From an uncultured Desulfovibrionaceae bacterium (lineage in GTDB: Bacteria > Desulfobacterota > Desulfovibrionia > Desulfovibrionales > Desulfovibrionaceae), in NCBI GenBank assembly GCA_944325195.1, contig CALUZB010000027.1, positions 1 to 48,132 on the forward strand: DNA of 48,132 nt, given 5' to 3'. Position 1 is the stretch's first letter; the number at the start of each line of letters is the position of its first letter. Both the position numbers and the translations under genes were made by a program. This document shows positions 35,743-44,355 of the stretch, piece after piece. Below the pieces are notes generated by a model, which worked only from the letters and a program-made list of their open reading frames with translations, searched no databases and was not told the DNA's origin.

Positions 35743-35970
35743 CCGGCTGCAATGCCGCACATTCGTTCCGGCTTACTGCAAGCTTATACGGCGTGGGAGA
35801 AGGGAATGAGAGGAAACAGCCTAAAATTCCGCCCGGATGTGCGAAACTGTGCAACGGTCTGCAGGCAATATTTGCAAAATCCGGTTGCTTGGATAATGCC
35901 TGAATTGTAATTGTTGATTATGTGGGCCTGAACACAGCTTCCCAGTGTCTTTTAAATCAGTGAGGCGTCA

Positions 35971-37002
35971 ATGCTGCAAGTTACGGTTACCGAACATCTG
36001 TTACTGCACCAATCGAAATCTGAAGCGGCCACAGGCCAGTTTACCCGTTTGCTTTATGACTTGATTCTGGCGGCAAAGCATATCTGGCGCAATGTAAACA
36101 GCGCCGGTCTGGCCAATATTCTGGGTGGTACCGGAACAGTCAATATTCAGGGAGAGCGGGTTCAGAAACTGGATGAATTCGCGAACAATACCATTATTCA
36201 CTGCATGGAACGCAGCGGGACTCTGTACGGTATGGCGTCGGAGGAAAATGCAGAAGTAATCACCATTCCCAACAAATTCCCCAAAGGCGATTACTTCCTT
36301 TATTTTGATCCGCTGGACGGCTCGTCAAATATTGACGCCAACATCAATGTAGGTACAATCTTTTCCATATACAGACGGGTCAAAAGTGGTAATCGCGAGC
36401 CGGAAGGGGAAGAATTCCTGAGCGAAGGCTCCCGGCAGGTGGCTGCCGGTTACTTTTTATACGGCCCATCGTGCATGATGGTCTATTCCACCGGTGACGG
36501 GGTGCATGGCTTTACCCTTGACCCCTCGGTGGGCGAATTTCTATTGTCTCACCCCAATATCCAGATTCCCGAACACGGCAGTTACTATTCAGTGAATGAA
36601 GCCAACTGGCTGTATTGGGATGAAGCAACCAGAGAGGCTGTTTCCTATTTCAAAGGCGCGGACAACCCGCGGGGAAAACCTTATTCCCTGCGCTATGTGG
36701 GTTCGCTGGTGGCCGACTTTCACCGCACGCTGCTCTATGGCGGCGTGTTCATGTATCCGCTGGACTATAAGATAAAAGATAAGCCGAGGGGCAAACTGAG
36801 ACTCATGTATGAGGCATCGCCGTTGTCCTTTCTGGTGGAACAGGCTGGCGGCAGAAGTATTGACGGCCGGCAGAGAATTCTGGATATTACTCCGGAACAT
36901 CTGCATCAACGCGTGCCGTTGATTATTGGGTCGCCGTCAGATGTGGATGCGGTTGATGCGATTTATCAAAGACACTGCCGGGCTGTGCCCGCAATTGCCT
37001 GA
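35971..37002 (+). CDS. fbp: Fructose-1,6-bisphosphatase class I
   Basis: Gluconeogenic enzyme that hydrolyses fructose 1,6-bisphosphate to fructose 6-phosphate, the reverse of the pfkA step encoded at 25 kb. 343 residues. It has the metal-binding EEN at 91-93, the [13 protein letters not shown] signature at 112-124, and the substrate region [22 protein letters not shown] lies six bases before the ATG at 35971. tsaD starts 17 bases after its stop. Confidence 0.97.
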   Translation: MLQVTVTEHLLLHQSKSEAATGQFTRLLYDLILAAKHIWRNVNSAGLANILGGTGTVNIQGERVQKLDEFANNTIIHCMERSGTLYGMASEENAEVITIPNKFPKGDYFLYFDPLDGSSNIDANINVGTIFSIYRRVKSGNREPEGEEFLSEGSRQVAAGYFLYGPSCMMVYSTGDGVHGFTLDPSVGEFLLSHPNIQIPEHGSYYSVNEANWLYWDEATREAVSYFKGADNPRGKPYSLRYVGSLVADFHRTLLYGGVFMYPLDYKIKDKPRGKLRLMYEASPLSFLVEQAGGRSIDGRQRILDITPEHLHQRVPLIIGSPSDVDAVDAIYQRHCRAVPAIA

Positions 37003-37019
37003 ACTTAGGCTCTCTGATT

Positions 37020-38138
37020 ATGCTTGTTTTAGGAATAGAATCGTCGTGCGATGAAACCGCATTGGGACTGGTACAGGACGGGCGGTTAGTGGCCGAATCC
37101 GTAGCCAGCCAGGCGGATGTGCACGCCCTGTTCGGCGGAGTGGTGCCGGAGTTAGCCTCGCGCGAACATTACCGTATTTTAGGGCCGCTGTTCGATGCGT
37201 TTATGCAGACGGCGGACTTTCAGCCGTCCGATTTGAGCGGGGTGGCCGTGGCCAGAGGGCCGGGATTGCTGGGCAGTTTGCTCGTGGGCGTGTCTTTTGC
37301 CAAGGCTCTGGCTTTTGGGGCCGGCATTCCCTTGGTTGGGGTAGATCACCTGAAAGCCCACCTGTTGGCTCCCGGCCTGGAGCAGGAATTGCAGTTGCCG
37401 GCTCTGGGTCTGCTTGTATCCGGCGGGCATACCCATATCTATTATATTAAAGATGCGGGCAATTTCCGGTTGTTGGGCAGAACCTTGGACGACGCCGCCG
37501 GTGAGGCTTTCGACAAAGTGGCAAAAATGCTTGGTTTGCCGTATCCGGGCGGGAAAACTCTCGATGAGCTGGCCCGGGCCGGACAGGCAGACGGCCGAAT
37601 CAACAGAAACCTGTTTTCCTATCCATATCTGGATAACAAGAATCTGGATTTCAGCTTCAGTGGCCTGAAAACTTCCGTGGCCCTATACCTGAAAAACAAT
37701 CCCGGAATAATCGAGCAGGCTCGCGCCTTGGCTTCCGGTGCCGCTCAAGCGGCGGAGCAGAGCCGGGCAGCGCCTGAATTGAGCGAGCTGTGCGCTTCCT
37801 TCAATCATTGTGTTTCGCACACCTTGTGCGCCAAGCTCAAACGGGCGGGAGAACAGCTTAAGGCAGACGGACGGACGGTTAAAAGTCTGATTGTAGCGGG
37901 TGGAGTTGCCGCTAACAGTATGCTCCGGTCCGATCTGCAGGCATTGTCTGAGCAGATGAATCTGCCTTTGGTTTTGCCCCGCTTTTCATTATGCACCGAT
38001 AACGGCGCAATGATTGCTTACGCGGGCTATTTAACCCTGGCTGCCGGATATGCCCACCACTTAACCCTGGAAGCCATCCCCCGCGGCAGAAATATTCCGG
38101 AAGACCAGGTGCGGTTGAACCTGTTCGGTCGGGCTTGA
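37020..38138 (+). CDS. tsaD: tRNA N6-adenosine threonylcarbamoyltransferase (TsaD)
   Basis: Catalytic subunit that transfers the threonylcarbamoyl group to A37 of ANN-decoding tRNAs (t6A), working with TsaB and TsaE. Its substrate is made by TsaC, which is also encoded here (46.1 kb). 372 residues of ASKHA fold. It shows LGIESSCDETALGLV at the start, the metal-binding His110 and His114 (VDHLKAHLL), LVSGGHTHIYYI, and the late VAGGVAANSMLR block. The ATG at 37020 has no strong ribosome site and probably relies on coupling with fbp. Confidence 0.97.
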   Translation: MLVLGIESSCDETALGLVQDGRLVAESVASQADVHALFGGVVPELASREHYRILGPLFDAFMQTADFQPSDLSGVAVARGPGLLGSLLVGVSFAKALAFGAGIPLVGVDHLKAHLLAPGLEQELQLPALGLLVSGGHTHIYYIKDAGNFRLLGRTLDDAAGEAFDKVAKMLGLPYPGGKTLDELARAGQADGRINRNLFSYPYLDNKNLDFSFSGLKTSVALYLKNNPGIIEQARALASGAAQAAEQSRAAPELSELCASFNHCVSHTLCAKLKRAGEQLKADGRTVKSLIVAGGVAANSMLRSDLQALSEQMNLPLVLPRFSLCTDNGAMIAYAGYLTLAAGYAHHLTLEAIPRGRNIPEDQVRLNLFGRA

Positions 38139-38229
38139 AATATGTTGAGTTTACCGGCGCATAACGACATTTGCGTCTCTGGTCTGGTTGTGAGTAAAGT
38201 GGGTGGAGAGTTGTGACGCGCATTGGTTA

Positions 38230-38257
38230 TTGACAATTGTTTTCGATAGCTTAATAT
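38230..38257 (+). promoter_or_regulatory. Sigma-70 promoter of trxA
   Basis: A perfect TTGACA (38230-38235), a 16-base spacer, and TAATAT (38252-38257). Transcription would begin near 38264, about 67 bases before trxA. This gives trxA-trxB-bamD their own promoter downstream of tsaD. Confidence 0.6.
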
Positions 38258-38330
38258 ACCCATAAGTTCACGGCCTGCAGTTTAATGGTTTTGCCGATAG
38301 TGCGCGCCGAATTCATTTAAGGAGATAAAT

Positions 38331-38642
38331 ATGTCTATTGATGTTACCGATGCTACTTTCGATGAAGTTGTAATGAAGTCAGACCTGCCTGTACTGGCCA
38401 AATTCTGGGCTCCCTGGTGCGGACCTTGCCGCGCCCTCGCCCCTATGGTGGAAGCCCTGTCTAAAGAGCTGGAGGGTAAGGTAGTGGTGGCCAACATAAA
38501 TGTGGATGAAAACCCCACAGTCCCCACCAAGTATGGAATTCGGGCAGTGCCCACCTTTATTCTGTTCAAAAACGGCGAAGTTGTGGATCAAATGGTTGGT
38601 GTTGTAAATAAAGACGCGTTAATGGAACTTGCCGGCAAGTAA
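38331..38642 (+). CDS. trxA: Thioredoxin
   Basis: Small cytoplasmic disulfide reductase, 103 residues, with the classic active site WAPWCGPCR, the cis-Pro loop VPTFILFKNGE, and a normal thioredoxin fold. It receives electrons from TrxB, the next gene, and can recycle Tpx (3.6 kb). AAGGAG lies six bases before the ATG at 38331. The gene lies eight bases before trxB. Confidence 0.98.
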   Translation: MSIDVTDATFDEVVMKSDLPVLAKFWAPWCGPCRALAPMVEALSKELEGKVVVANINVDENPTVPTKYGIRAVPTFILFKNGEVVDQMVGVVNKDALMELAGK

Positions 38643-38650
38643 GGTTTGAA

Positions 38651-39577
38651 ATGACGAAACAATATGACGCCGTTGTAATTGGCGGAGGTCCGGCCGGGGT
38701 TACCGCCATGCTGTATCTTTTGCGTGGCGGAGCCAAGGCCGCTTTGGTGGAAAAACTGGCTCCGGGTGGTCAGTTGCTTCTTACCGAGCATCTGGAAAAC
38801 TATCCCGGTTTTGTTGAACCGGTTAAAGGGTATGAACTGGCGGATAATATCTCCAGGCAGATAGAGCCCTATCCGCATGACAAATTCTATTCCGAGGTAA
38901 AGGAAATTGTGCATGCGCCGGGAGCAAACAGACTGCTCATCGGCGACGAGTGGGTTGAAGCCAAGGTGGTGATTATCGCCAGCGGCACCCGCCACCGGCG
39001 TATCGGTCTGCCGGAGGAAGAGCGCTTTATCGGGAAGGGCATTTCCTTTTGCGCCCTTTGTGACGGGAACTTCTACCGCAACGCTGAGATAGGCGTGGTG
39101 GGGGGCGGCAACTCGGCCCTGGAAGAATCGCTGTATCTTTCGCGCATTGCTTCAAAAATTCACCTCATTCACCGGCGCGACAAATTCCGCGGCGAAGAGG
39201 TGTATGTGCGAAAAGTGCTTGAAGAGCCTAAAATCGTCGTTGAGTACAATAATGTGGTGACGGCCCTGCACGGGGAAACTCTGCTGGAAGCAGTGACTGT
39301 TAAGAACGTGCTTTCAGGTGAAGAACGCACTTTACCTTTGCAAGGTTTGTTTGTATTTACAGGGTTCGACCCGGTGTCTGAATTCTTGCCCGCGGACATC
39401 AAAGTCGATGAACGAGGCTTTATCATTACTGATACAGAAATGAAAACCAATCTGCCCGGTATTTTCGCCGCCGGCGATATTCGCTCCAAGCAATGTCGGC
39501 AGGTGATCACCGCAGCAGGGGACGGCGCAACAGCGGCACATTCCGCCCGTTTATATCTGGAATCGTTAAATGCCTAA
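38651..39577 (+). CDS. trxB: Thioredoxin reductase, NADPH type
   Basis: FAD enzyme that reduces thioredoxin. 308 residues. It has the FAD motif VVIGGGPAGVTAMLYLLRGG at 8-27, the redox Cys134 and Cys137 in FCALCDGNFYRN, the second Rossmann motif VVGGGNSALEESLYLSR, and HRRDKFRG, whose HRR is the NADPH 2'-phosphate signature. The C-terminal FAD motif is GIFAAGDIRSKQCRQ. The active site is CALC where many relatives have CATC or CAVC. The end overlaps bamD by eight bases. Confidence 0.97.
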   Translation: MTKQYDAVVIGGGPAGVTAMLYLLRGGAKAALVEKLAPGGQLLLTEHLENYPGFVEPVKGYELADNISRQIEPYPHDKFYSEVKEIVHAPGANRLLIGDEWVEAKVVIIASGTRHRRIGLPEEERFIGKGISFCALCDGNFYRNAEIGVVGGGNSALEESLYLSRIASKIHLIHRRDKFRGEEVYVRKVLEEPKIVVEYNNVVTALHGETLLEAVTVKNVLSGEERTLPLQGLFVFTGFDPVSEFLPADIKVDERGFIITDTEMKTNLPGIFAAGDIRSKQCRQVITAAGDGATAAHSARLYLESLNA

Positions 39578-40304
39578 GAAAATACTCATCACCCTGGTAC
39601 TGGCTCTTTTAGCAGGCAATATCTCCGCTTGCGGGCTGATTGACTATTTCTACCTGCCCCCGGCGGAGGATACAGCTCAAGAGCTGTTTGAAAACGCTAA
39701 TGATGCGATGCGGGAAAAAGACTACATGTCCGCAATCGAATATTACTCGAAATTGAAGGAATCATTCCCGTTCAGCCCCTATGCCAAAGAGGCTGAAATT
39801 TCCCTTGGGGACGCCTATTACCTTGACGGCGAATATTATCTCGCTTCGGAAGCTTATAAAGACTTTGAAGCGATGCACCCAAGAGATGAAGCCATTCCTT
39901 ACATTCTGCTGCAAATCGCCAATGCGGACATCAAGTCCTACACTTCAATCGACCGGCCCACTACTTCTCTGGTTGAAGCGGAAGCCTATCTGCGCCGGGT
40001 GATTGAAGCATATCCCGGAACGGAGTATGCCGAACGGGCCCAGGGGCTGATGATTGACTGCAGACGCACCATGGCGGAACATGAGTTGTATCTGGGTGAC
40101 TTTTTCTTGCGCACCGGCAGATATTACGCGGCCTGGAAACGCTATACCGCTCTGGCAGATAATTTCTCCGACATTGAAGATCTGTCCGCTCACGCACGGG
40201 AGAAATCCAAAGAAGCTTATGTAAAGCATCTGGAGTCTTCCGCTGAACAGGAGAGATACTCCCATGAAACAGGGATCTTTAAATCCCTGAAAGAATGGCT
40301 GTAA
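39570..40304 (+). CDS. bamD: Outer membrane assembly lipoprotein BamD
   Basis: Lipoprotein of the BAM complex, which inserts beta-barrel proteins into the outer membrane. 244 residues. The signal peptide ends in the lipobox ISAC with Cys21; residue 22 is Gly, not Asp, so sorting to the outer membrane is expected. Five TPR-like repeats follow (ELFENANDAMREKDYMSAIE, then FSPYAKEAEISLGDAYY and LVEAEAYLRRVIEAYPGTEY), as in BamD. It overlaps trxB by eight bases and ends the plus-strand run. Confidence 0.93.
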   Translation: MPKKILITLVLALLAGNISACGLIDYFYLPPAEDTAQELFENANDAMREKDYMSAIEYYSKLKESFPFSPYAKEAEISLGDAYYLDGEYYLASEAYKDFEAMHPRDEAIPYILLQIANADIKSYTSIDRPTTSLVEAEAYLRRVIEAYPGTEYAERAQGLMIDCRRTMAEHELYLGDFFLRTGRYYAAWKRYTALADNFSDIEDLSAHAREKSKEAYVKHLESSAEQERYSHETGIFKSLKEWL

Positions 40305-40313
40305 AACAACCGA

Positions 40314-40355
40314 CTGCTGGGGAAACTGCCTTGCTCAGGGCGGCTTCCCCGGCAG
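40314..40355 (+). terminator. Hairpin after bamD
   Basis: CTGCTGGGGAA (40314-40324) pairs with TTCCCCGGCAG (40345-40355), with one G-T pair, and a second inner stem CTGCC/GGCGG. It starts ten bases after the bamD stop. ATTTC follows in place of a T run, so it is a moderate terminator candidate. Confidence 0.5.
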
Positions 40356-40884
40356 ATTTCACAGCCTGATCAACTGAAAGCAAACCCCTCTGAACAAATC
40401 CCCTTTAACTGAGCGGTTGGAAGAATAAATCATCTGGCGGCAAGGTCGGAAAGGGCTTACCACTATGCCCGAAAATGGGCTTTCGTCCTTTACGGGTAAC
40501 CCGTCGTCTATATATTCCGCTCGGGACGCCGGGGCTAGCTCTCAAACCATAAAAGTCATTTGATGAGCTGCCCCCGATTTGAGGTGGGATTTTTCCGGTG
40601 AGAGAGCATAACGCCCGATTTACCAGGATTTCGGGAAGAGTACATGGCGAACCGTTCAACCCACCGGCAGTAAACTCACAACCCCTCGCACAATCCAAAG
40701 ACAGGGGTAATTGTTCCATATGCCATGATTGTCATTTTATCTGAAACAGGCGCGCCGCATGGGCGGATTCCCGCCGGAAATCCATATGCCGGCTGGACGC
40801 CCGATCTGTAGGCGTGCTGCAAACTCGCGATTCCCGAGAGATTGCAACAGATGACTCATCTGAAGAGAGCTGCCTGATTCTTAG

Positions 40885-40913
40885 AGCAAATTAACTTCCA
40901 AAGTTAATTTGCT
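40885..40913. repeat. Perfect 13-bp-arm palindrome
   Basis: AGCAAATTAACTT (40885-40897) is the exact reverse complement of AAGTTAATTTGCT (40901-40913), with only CCA between. It is AT-rich in a GC-rich setting. It could be a protein-binding site or a hairpin; a following TTG is too short for a terminator tail. Confidence 0.7.
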
Positions 40914-41068
40914 TTGACGACTGTCCAGACAGACGCGGGTGGGAAGTGGGTAGAGAACGGTTTCTCCACGAAACAAAAGGCCACATCATCATTGAAATGT
41001 TACAGAGTGCCTTTCACCCCCCTCGGTAGAACTGAGAGGCTAGAGGCGGATATATTCGCTTTCACCTG

Positions 41069-42334
41069 TTAAATCGGGCGCCCCAGTTTCTTTTTCAGAT
41101 TGCGGATGCGTTCGTATGACTCTTCCAGACGGGCGCGACTGATTTTCCCTTGGGCAACAAGCTCCAGAATGGCCTTTTGCAACTTATGGGCCAGCTTATC
41201 GTCATAGCGGATATTGTTGCCATAAAGCAAAATGTCTGTTCCGGCCTCAATGGCCAGATGAACGGTTTCTTCCAGCTCATACTGCGAGGTGATTGCACCC
41301 ATCTGTAAATCGTCACTGATGATCACTCCGGCAAACCCCAATTCTCTGCGCAACAAGTCAGTGATGACGGCATGGGAAAGTGAAGCAGGGTAGTCTTTGT
41401 CCAGGTTTGTATGCATCAGATGCCCCACCATGATCATATCCGCCGCACCCTCGGCAATCAGGGCTCGGTAGGGATAAAGTTCCTGCTCGGAAAGCCAGGT
41501 TGCCGTGATGTCGGTTAGGCCCAGATGAGTGTCGTTTTCCGCCGAGCCGTGCCCGGGGAAATGCTTTATGCAGCCAATGACGCCGTGCGCCTGCAATCCT
41601 TGTAAAAAAGCACGAGCATATTCAACTACCAGTTCCGGGTCTGCGGAAAATGAACGGTGTAGTGCTCCAATAGCAGGACTGTTTGGGTTGACATTTACAT
41701 CAACCACTGGAGCAAAATCGAGATTGATGCCGATTTCCTGCATTTCAGCCGCCGCTCTTCCTGCTGCCAGTTCGGTACTGGAAATGCTTTGTTCCCCTAA
41801 CTCCCCGGCTCCAGGCAAAGGCATGAAGCCATACTCCCATTTCAGGCGGCGGACTTTTCCACCCTCCTGGTCAATCCCTACAAACAGTGGGTATACAGAG
41901 CCCGCGTGCAGGCCCTCCACCAAATGGCGCAACTGGTCTTTTGAACTTATGTTGCGCCGGCCTATTAATGAGCGCTCAAAAAGAATGACTCCACCCAGAT
42001 TACAGTCACATATTTCTTCCAGTATTGAGTTCCCCTCCGCATACAAACCACGGAACCCGACCATAAGCATCTGCCCGGCCATAAGTTCCAGCGAAGCTTC
42101 AGAGGCGGGTGGCAGTTCTCGTTTTTCCAAAGGGGCAACTGTCCCCTTAGCAGAGATGGGCGAGGCGGCTTTGGCCTGATATTCATTGAGAAAAGAAAAA
42201 AGAAACGCAGCACAGCTTAGGAGAAGGAAAATACCAATCCGGATATAGGCAAAATGAAAGAAAAGGGGTGGGGTAGCATCAAAACCCCTTATGCGCTGAA
42301 GCAGCCCCTTCATAACGGAGACTAAGGAAAACAT
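41069..42334 (-). CDS. nagZ: Membrane-anchored glycoside hydrolase family 3 beta-N-acetylhexosaminidase (NagZ-like)
   Basis: Removes N-acetylglucosamine from sugar chains such as peptidoglycan fragments. 421 residues. An N-terminal hydrophobic helix (about 31-48) makes it a secreted or membrane-anchored form, unlike cytoplasmic E. coli NagZ. The GH3 domain shows FVGIDQEGGKVRRL, the mobile-loop catalytic motif KHFPGHGSAENDTH at 257-270, and the nucleophile Asp341 in IISDDLQMGAI. The start at 42334 lacks a ribosome site; an ATG at 42313 is possible and keeps the helix. A regulated-looking promoter lies about 100 bases upstream (42442-42470). Confidence 0.9.
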   Translation of the reverse strand: MFSLVSVMKGLLQRIRGFDATPPLFFHFAYIRIGIFLLLSCAAFLFSFLNEYQAKAASPISAKGTVAPLEKRELPPASEASLELMAGQMLMVGFRGLYAEGNSILEEICDCNLGGVILFERSLIGRRNISSKDQLRHLVEGLHAGSVYPLFVGIDQEGGKVRRLKWEYGFMPLPGAGELGEQSISSTELAAGRAAAEMQEIGINLDFAPVVDVNVNPNSPAIGALHRSFSADPELVVEYARAFLQGLQAHGVIGCIKHFPGHGSAENDTHLGLTDITATWLSEQELYPYRALIAEGAADMIMVGHLMHTNLDKDYPASLSHAVITDLLRRELGFAGVIISDDLQMGAITSQYELEETVHLAIEAGTDILLYGNNIRYDDKLAHKLQKAILELVAQGKISRARLEESYERIRNLKKKLGRPI

Positions 42335-42430
42335 AGTAAATATATTATTAAGGAATTAAACCTGGATCAGTCTGTAATCAAAACCAAATTAACAGGTAAT
42401 TAATCAACAACGCCCTTGTTTTTCATTAAA

Positions 42431-42452
42431 AATGATAGTAAATACTATCATT
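42431..42452. promoter_or_regulatory. Perfect 22-bp operator-like palindrome over the nagZ promoter
   Basis: AATGATAGTA (42431-42440) and TACTATCATT (42443-42452) are exact reverse complements around AA. The palindrome covers the -10 box and the predicted transcription start of the nagZ promoter, a typical place for a repressor. The binding protein is unknown. Confidence 0.65.
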
Positions 42453-42470
42453 AGCAAGATAGTTTGTCAA
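42442..42470 (-). promoter_or_regulatory. Sigma-70 promoter of nagZ
   Basis: On the minus strand, a perfect -35 TTGACA (42470-42465), a 17-base spacer, and -10 TAGTAT (42447-42442). Transcription would start near 42435, inside the palindrome. Confidence 0.65.
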
Positions 42471-42627
42471 CTTTTTACCTTTGGGAGATTAGGAGAGCTT
42501 TGATAAATGCTTCAATCTGTTATCTGAATCTTAAATCGAAATTACAATACCCGTCAGTATGCCTGATGAACGGCAGATCTCTCAAGATTACCAGCGGTCC
42601 AGTATGCTCCCTTCCCTCATGCCTCAG

Positions 42628-44355
42628 TCATCCGGCAGATCCGCCTGCTGCTTGACATATTTTCGCTTCCTCCACCAATCCGGGGCGCACCTGGCATTTT
42701 ACCCGCAGGTTACGTCCGACCAGGCCGCTTTCACCTACCATGTTGAAAGAATAGGCTTCAATAATATCAACCGGCGCATTCTCACGCAAACCAGGTCGGC
42801 TTAAGTGACGGCGCATTGCGGAAAGCGCGTCTGCTTTCGCATCTTCCAGGCTGTATTCTCTGGGAGCGCGTCGCTCTATACCCAGGGTGGGAATAAGCAG
42901 CCGCCCCTGCTGGGTATCGGCAAACAGTTCCAGCTCGGCGGTGTTGCGGGCAAGCGCCGCTCCAATGGCATTGGCCACTGAAAATAGGACGGGGATTTTT
43001 ACCTGCAGACCCAAAGCTTCCGCCAGATAGTCGCCGAATACCTGAGCAGGGCCGCCAATAATAAACGCCTGTTCCGGATTGATCCGGCGTTTTCCCAGCA
43101 ACTCGCGAATGGTGTAAACCGGCCGGGAATTAACTTCGGCCAGCAGTTCTGCAACCGCGGTTTTGATTTTCTGTACAGCGCATTCCACTGCCTGCGCGGC
43201 CAGCTCTTCCGGCTGAATGCCGTGGGCGGCGGCCAGCTCCGCCATGCCCCGGCGCGATGCTGCCACATTGCCCAGCCCGACTCTGGTCAAAGTGTTGAAT
43301 GCGTCCATCAGAGCCGGGCGACTGCCCCCCAAGGCCATGCACGGGCCGCAACGCTCCGGCCCCACTGTAATCCGTAGATTTTGCCGCGCCCCCCGCTGCA
43401 GGCCGGCTCCCGAATTATCAGAGCTGACGCCGATAACCGAATCGCCGCCAACTCCCACCGAGCACCCGTTAATCGCCCTGACCAGGGTATTCTGACTGGC
43501 AAAGCTGGTTCCGTTTTCATCGATAATGGGAGAACCGTTTGCGAACAGGGAAATGTCCGTGGTTGTGCCGCCGATGTCCAGAATAACCGCATCACCCGCA
43601 ATTTCACACAAAGCCAGCACGCCCATTACGCTGGCGGCCGGGCCGGAGAGAATGGATTCCACCGGCAGATTGCGCGCCATTTCCAGCGGAAGTGTGCCGC
43701 CATCCGCTTTCAGAATATTGATGGGGGCGGTAATGCCGCAAGCCAGTACCGATTCTTCCACCGCGTTGGCAAAGGAGTTGAACAGCCGCCACACCGCGGC
43801 ATTATAATAGGCCGTGGCCACGCGGCGGGGGAAATTCAGGTGCCCGGACAGACGATGCCCCAGACTGATATGGTCCATATCAGGGGCGAGAATGCGCCCG
43901 ATATGCTCCTCGTGTTTGGGGTTGCGCGTGGAGAATTTGCCGACCACGGCGGCGGCGCGCACATTGGCGCGTTTGCAGTAACCGGCCACTGATTTGATTT
44001 CAGAATCATTGATCAGGGCCACTTCCATGCCGCGGTGGTCAATGGCGCCGGTAACCGGGAAGTAGTGACTGCCCACCCGGAACATTTCCGGGTCCATGCC
44101 GGGTCCGGCGGAAACAATTACGGCCACGTTTTCCGTTTTGTCTTCCACCAGCGCGTTTGTGGTCAGGGTGGTGGACAGGTTCAACCTGGAAATCACCTGG
44201 GGCGGCACTTCCCGCAGCACCAGATCCAGCACCTGAGTAATGGACTGCAGCAGATTTTGCGAATCGGTATCCACTTTAGCCGAGGCAACAACCTGATTGC
44301 CCCGCAACACTACCGCGTCGGTGTGCGTGCCGCCCACATCAACGCCAAGCAGCAT
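42628..44355 (-). CDS. Hydantoinase A/oxoprolinase-like ASKHA protein
   Basis: Resembles the N-terminal (HyuA) half of ATP-dependent hydantoinases and oxoprolinases, which open five-membered lactam rings. 575 residues, shorter than the usual 680 or more. It has the actin-like phosphate loops LGVDVGGTHTDAVVL at the start and VILDIGGTTTDISLF near 250, plus NLSTTLTTNALVE and the adenosine-loop-like IIGGPAQVFGDYLAEALG. No HyuB partner lies next to it. GGGAGGGGG precedes the ATG at 44355. It overlaps the end of the Nudix gene by 17 bases, so the two are co-expressed. The substrate is unknown; a non-hydantoinase role is quite possible. Confidence 0.85.
   Translation of the reverse strand: MLLGVDVGGTHTDAVVLRGNQVVASAKVDTDSQNLLQSITQVLDLVLREVPPQVISRLNLSTTLTTNALVEDKTENVAVIVSAGPGMDPEMFRVGSHYFPVTGAIDHRGMEVALINDSEIKSVAGYCKRANVRAAAVVGKFSTRNPKHEEHIGRILAPDMDHISLGHRLSGHLNFPRRVATAYYNAAVWRLFNSFANAVEESVLACGITAPINILKADGGTLPLEMARNLPVESILSGPAASVMGVLALCEIAGDAVILDIGGTTTDISLFANGSPIIDENGTSFASQNTLVRAINGCSVGVGGDSVIGVSSDNSGAGLQRGARQNLRITVGPERCGPCMALGGSRPALMDAFNTLTRVGLGNVAASRRGMAELAAAHGIQPEELAAQAVECAVQKIKTAVAELLAEVNSRPVYTIRELLGKRRINPEQAFIIGGPAQVFGDYLAEALGLQVKIPVLFSVANAIGAALARNTAELELFADTQQGRLLIPTLGIERRAPREYSLEDAKADALSAMRRHLSRPGLRENAPVDIIEAYSFNMVGESGLVGRNLRVKCQVRPGLVEEAKICQAAGGSAG

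Larger units (their letters stand above)
40305..41068. other. 764-base unexplained spacer between bamD and nagZ
   Basis: Largest gene-free stretch in the window, between convergent genes. It contains a terminator-like hairpin (40314-40355), ACGGGT-A-ACCCGT at 40492-40504, GCCC/GGGC at 40468-40481, and the perfect palindrome at 40885-40913. On the minus strand, open frames at 40719-40405 (104 codons) and 40860-40738 (40 codons) have codon use unlike the neighbours and no ribosome site. No similarity to tmRNA, RNase P RNA, SRP RNA or 6S RNA was seen. It may be a decayed gene or mobile element, or a structured RNA. Confidence 0.5.
42335..42627. other. 293-base upstream region of nagZ
   Basis: Between the HyuA-like gene end and the nagZ start. 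It is AT-rich on the nagZ side and contains the promoter at 42442-42470 and the palindrome at 42431-42452. The leader of about 100 bases to nagZ includes an ACCTG/CAGGT pair but no known riboswitch. No gene is supported. Confidence 0.5.

Noticed and set aside
40405..40719. 104-codon minus-strand frame in the bamD-nagZ spacer
   Set aside because: Not called as a gene because no ribosome site or known domain is seen. It is kept as part of the spacer finding, since it could be a decayed gene.
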